Origin: Bacillota bacterium
GTDB taxonomy: Bacteria > Bacillota > Clostridia > Lachnospirales > Lachnospiraceae
DNA: 8,209 nt
Assembly (NCBI GenBank): GCA_022717655.1
Contig: JAIIAN010000135.1
Span: forward strand, 1 to 8,209
Direction of reading: 5' to 3'
Positions 6,729 through 8,209 of the stretch are shown here, one piece after another. The first letter of the stretch is position 1, and each line of letters starts with the position of its first letter. The notes under the pieces are model-generated. The model did not search any database. It was not told the DNA's origin and saw nothing but the letters and a program-made list of their open reading frames with translations. The translations under genes were made by a program, and so were the position numbers.

Positions 6729-7082
6729 ATGAAGTACTTAAAGCAATTTATGGTTATTTTAGCCTTTTCCTTTTTAGGAGAAGTGCTTCATCAGGTGTTA
6801 CCGCTTCCGATTCCGGCAAGTGTCTACGGACTGGTATTTATGCTGGCAGCACTTATGACAGGAGTATTAAAACTGCATCAGGTAAAGGAGACATCTGCTT
6901 TTTTGATAGAGATTATGCCGGTTATGTTTATTCCGGCAGCAGCAGGTCTGATTGATTCCTGGGGAATCTTACAGCCGGTGATTATTCCGCTTGGAGTTAT
7001 TACTGTTGTGACAACCGTATTTGTTATGGTGGTAACCGGACTTGTGACACAGGGAATTATCAGAAAGGGGAAGAGAAAATGA
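6729..7082 (+). CDS. lrgA: LrgA/CidA family membrane protein
   Basis: A 117-residue integral membrane protein of the LrgA/CidA family. Four hydrophobic segments are visible at about 6-24, 27-48, 57-79 and 82-108, with a basic C-terminus (RKGKRK). Family motifs include LPLPIPASVYGL (25-36) and IEIMPVMFIPAAAGL (61-75). The family was first described as holin/antiholin-like, modulating murein hydrolase activity and cell death. In Bacillus subtilis (PftA) and Streptococcus mutans it works with the LrgB partner in pyruvate uptake, so transport is a plausible role here. The ATG at 6729 matches the usual family N-terminus. The nearest Shine-Dalgarno-like AAAGGA (6721-6726) is only 2 bases away, while the stronger GAGAGGAG (6704-6711) is 17 bases away, so initiation may be weak or regulated. 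The stop overlaps the lrgB start by four bases. Confidence 0.93.
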   Translation: MKYLKQFMVILAFSFLGEVLHQVLPLPIPASVYGLVFMLAALMTGVLKLHQVKETSAFLIEIMPVMFIPAAAGLIDSWGILQPVIIPLGVITVVTTVFVMVVTGLVTQGIIRKGKRK

Positions 7083-7771
7083 AAGAATTTTTAGATGTTT
7101 CTTTATTTGGAGGAGCAGTCTTAAGTCTTGTGGCTTATGAAATCGGATTGATTTTAAAGAAAAAATTTAAGATGGCAGTGTTTAATCCACTTTTAATCGG
7201 TGTAATTTGTGTTATTGCAGTACTGGTAGTTGGAAATATCAGTTATGAATCCTATAATCAGAGTGGAAAATACATCAGTTATCTTTTAACACCGGCTACT
7301 GTCTGCCTCGCAGTGCCGTTGTATGAGCAGTTGGAGTTATTAAAGAAGAATTTAAAAGCAGTTGCCGCAGGATTGATTTCAGGGGTGCTTGCAAGTCTTG
7401 TCGGAGTATTGATACTTGCAAAAGTATTTGGACTTTCCCATGAACAGTATGTAACCATGCTTCCAAAATCCATTACAACAGCAATCGGAATGGGAGTATC
7501 AGAAGAACTTGGCGGAATTGTAACGATTACCGTAGCCGTTATCATTGTTACCGGAATCCTTGGAAATATGATTGGTGAGACAGTCTGTAAGGTGTTCCAC
7601 ATTGAAGATCCGGTTGCAAAAGGACTGGCTCTTGGCGCAGCTTCCCATGCAATCGGAACAGCAAGAGCTATGGAAATGGGACCGGTTGAAGGAGCGATGA
7701 GCAGTCTTGCAATCGCAGTAGCAGGACTTCTTACAGTAGTAGGAGCAAGTGTATTTGCTGGATTTATGTAA
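7079..7771 (+). CDS. lrgB: LrgB/CidB family membrane protein
   Basis: A 230-residue multi-pass membrane protein, the obligate partner of LrgA. The start ATG overlaps the lrgA TGA (ATGA, 7079-7082), with AAAGGGG (7064-7070) 8 bases upstream, so translation is probably coupled. Family signatures are LTPATVCLAVPLYEQ (71-85), MLPKSITTAIGMGVSEELGG (127-146) and LGAASHAIGTARAMEMG (184-200). Several hydrophobic helices cover most of the length. LrgB is related to the plastid glycolate/glycerate transporter PLGG1, and bacterial LrgAB/PftAB pairs have been linked to pyruvate transport as well as to control of autolysis. Length and motifs are complete, so it should be functional. The LytST-type sensor pair that often controls this operon is not in the window. 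Confidence 0.95.
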   Translation: MKEFLDVSLFGGAVLSLVAYEIGLILKKKFKMAVFNPLLIGVICVIAVLVVGNISYESYNQSGKYISYLLTPATVCLAVPLYEQLELLKKNLKAVAAGLISGVLASLVGVLILAKVFGLSHEQYVTMLPKSITTAIGMGVSEELGGIVTITVAVIIVTGILGNMIGETVCKVFHIEDPVAKGLALGAASHAIGTARAMEMGPVEGAMSSLAIAVAGLLTVVGASVFAGFM

Positions 7772-7789
7772 AAAAGGAGTGTGTAAGGC

Positions 7790-8209
7790 ATGAGTAGATT
7801 AATTATTACCATTGGCAGGCAGTATGGAAGCGGTGGAAAAGAAATTGGGAAAAAACTTGCGAAACGTCTTGCAATACCGTTTTACGGAAAAGAAGAATTG
7901 ATGAAACTTGCAAAGGAAAAATCCGGATATGAAGAAGTAAGCTGTTTTTATGAAGAACAGCCAATTAACAGCCTGCTTTATGCGATTGCGATGAATCAGG
8001 AAGAAGAATGCAGAGGAAAACGTGCTTTTGACAGGATTCGTAAGCTGTGTGAAAACCAATCCTGTGTTTTGGTTGGAAGATGCGGAAATTACGTGTTCAA
8101 AGACGATGCAGACTGTACGAGAATTTTTCTGTATGCACAAAAATCAGATAAAGTGAACATGGTGACCAAAAGAGATGGAATTAGTCCGGCAAAAGCGGAG
8201 GCAAGAATT
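7790..8209 (+). CDS. Cytidylate kinase-like family protein, 3'-truncated
   Basis: Open from ATG 7790 to the window end, 140 codons without a stop; AAGGAG (7774-7779) lies 10 bases upstream and the gap to lrgB is 18 bases. The N-terminus IITIGRQYGSGGKEIGKKLA (5-24) is the glycine-rich nucleotide-binding loop of the cytidylate kinase-like family (Cytidylate_kin2), a degenerate version of the Walker A loop. A second family motif, VLVGRCGNYVF (93-103), and a basic stretch VTKRDG (125-130) near the lid region follow. Members are normally about 200 residues, so perhaps a third is missing. They resemble CMP kinases, but the true substrate of most is unknown. The essential housekeeping CMP kinase is a different, longer-signature protein. 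Its place directly behind lrgAB implies co-expression; I infer no specific function. Confidence 0.88.
   Translation, partial: MSRLIITIGRQYGSGGKEIGKKLAKRLAIPFYGKEELMKLAKEKSGYEEVSCFYEEQPINSLLYAIAMNQEEECRGKRAFDRIRKLCENQSCVLVGRCGNYVFKDDADCTRIFLYAQKSDKVNMVTKRDGISPAKAEARI

Noticed and set aside
7279..7812. Minus-strand open frame of 177 codons opposite lrgB
   Set aside because: Rich in Ala, Thr, Ile and Pro as expected from the complement of a membrane protein gene; no family recognised and it spans the lrgB to kinase-like junction.
1..8209. Mobile element, CRISPR array, tRNA/rRNA or riboswitch
   Set aside because: No transposase or integrase, no regularly spaced repeats, no cloverleaf or rRNA-like segment, and no gap long enough or conserved enough for a known riboswitch.

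Overview
The window is an 8.2-kb stretch of AT-rich, densely packed chromosomal DNA, with every gene on the + strand. Codon use (AAA, GAA and ATT-type codons), strong AGGAGG-type ribosome binding sites, sigma-A-type promoters and the protein families suggest a low-GC Firmicute. A gut-type Clostridia of the Lachnospiraceae kind is my best guess, from general resemblance only. No mobile element, CRISPR array, tRNA, rRNA or recognisable riboswitch was seen. The window cuts a gene at each end.

Layout. (1) 1-671: the C-terminal four fifths of a diaminopimelate epimerase (DapF) family protein in which both catalytic cysteine positions are occupied by other residues (Ala and Ser). (2) 672-749: a short regulatory region with an extended -10 promoter and overlapping palindromes. 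(3) 750-5863: two beta-galactosidases of unrelated families in tandem, a LacZ-type GH2 enzyme (1008 aa) and a GH42 enzyme (676 aa), separated by 56 bases and probably co-transcribed. Neither has a signal peptide, so both should act in the cytoplasm on imported galactosides. No transporter or regulator gene lies in the window. (4) 5864-5984: a near-consensus promoter starting on the GH42 stop codon, followed almost immediately by a hairpin with a T-tract. (5) 5985-6584: a small HD-domain hydrolase. (6) 6585-6728: a terminator whose distal arm overlaps the -35 box of the next promoter, then a pair of near-identical 13-base direct repeats 21 bases apart. (7) 6729-8209: lrgA-lrgB, overlapping by ATGA, followed 18 bases later by the start of a cytidylate kinase-like gene that runs off the window.

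How the parts relate. The GH2/GH42 pair looks like a small galactoside-degrading operon, in which two enzyme folds could cover different linkages or chain lengths. LrgA and LrgB are the two membrane subunits of the LrgAB/CidAB family, described as holin/antiholin-like and, in some Firmicutes, as a pyruvate transport system. The kinase-like gene is in the same apparent transcription unit. Most genes are familiar families. The less ordinary signals are the cysteine-less DapF, the promoter-plus-immediate-hairpin at 5861-5943, the 21-base-spaced repeats on the lrgAB promoter, and the kinase-like gene attached to lrgAB.
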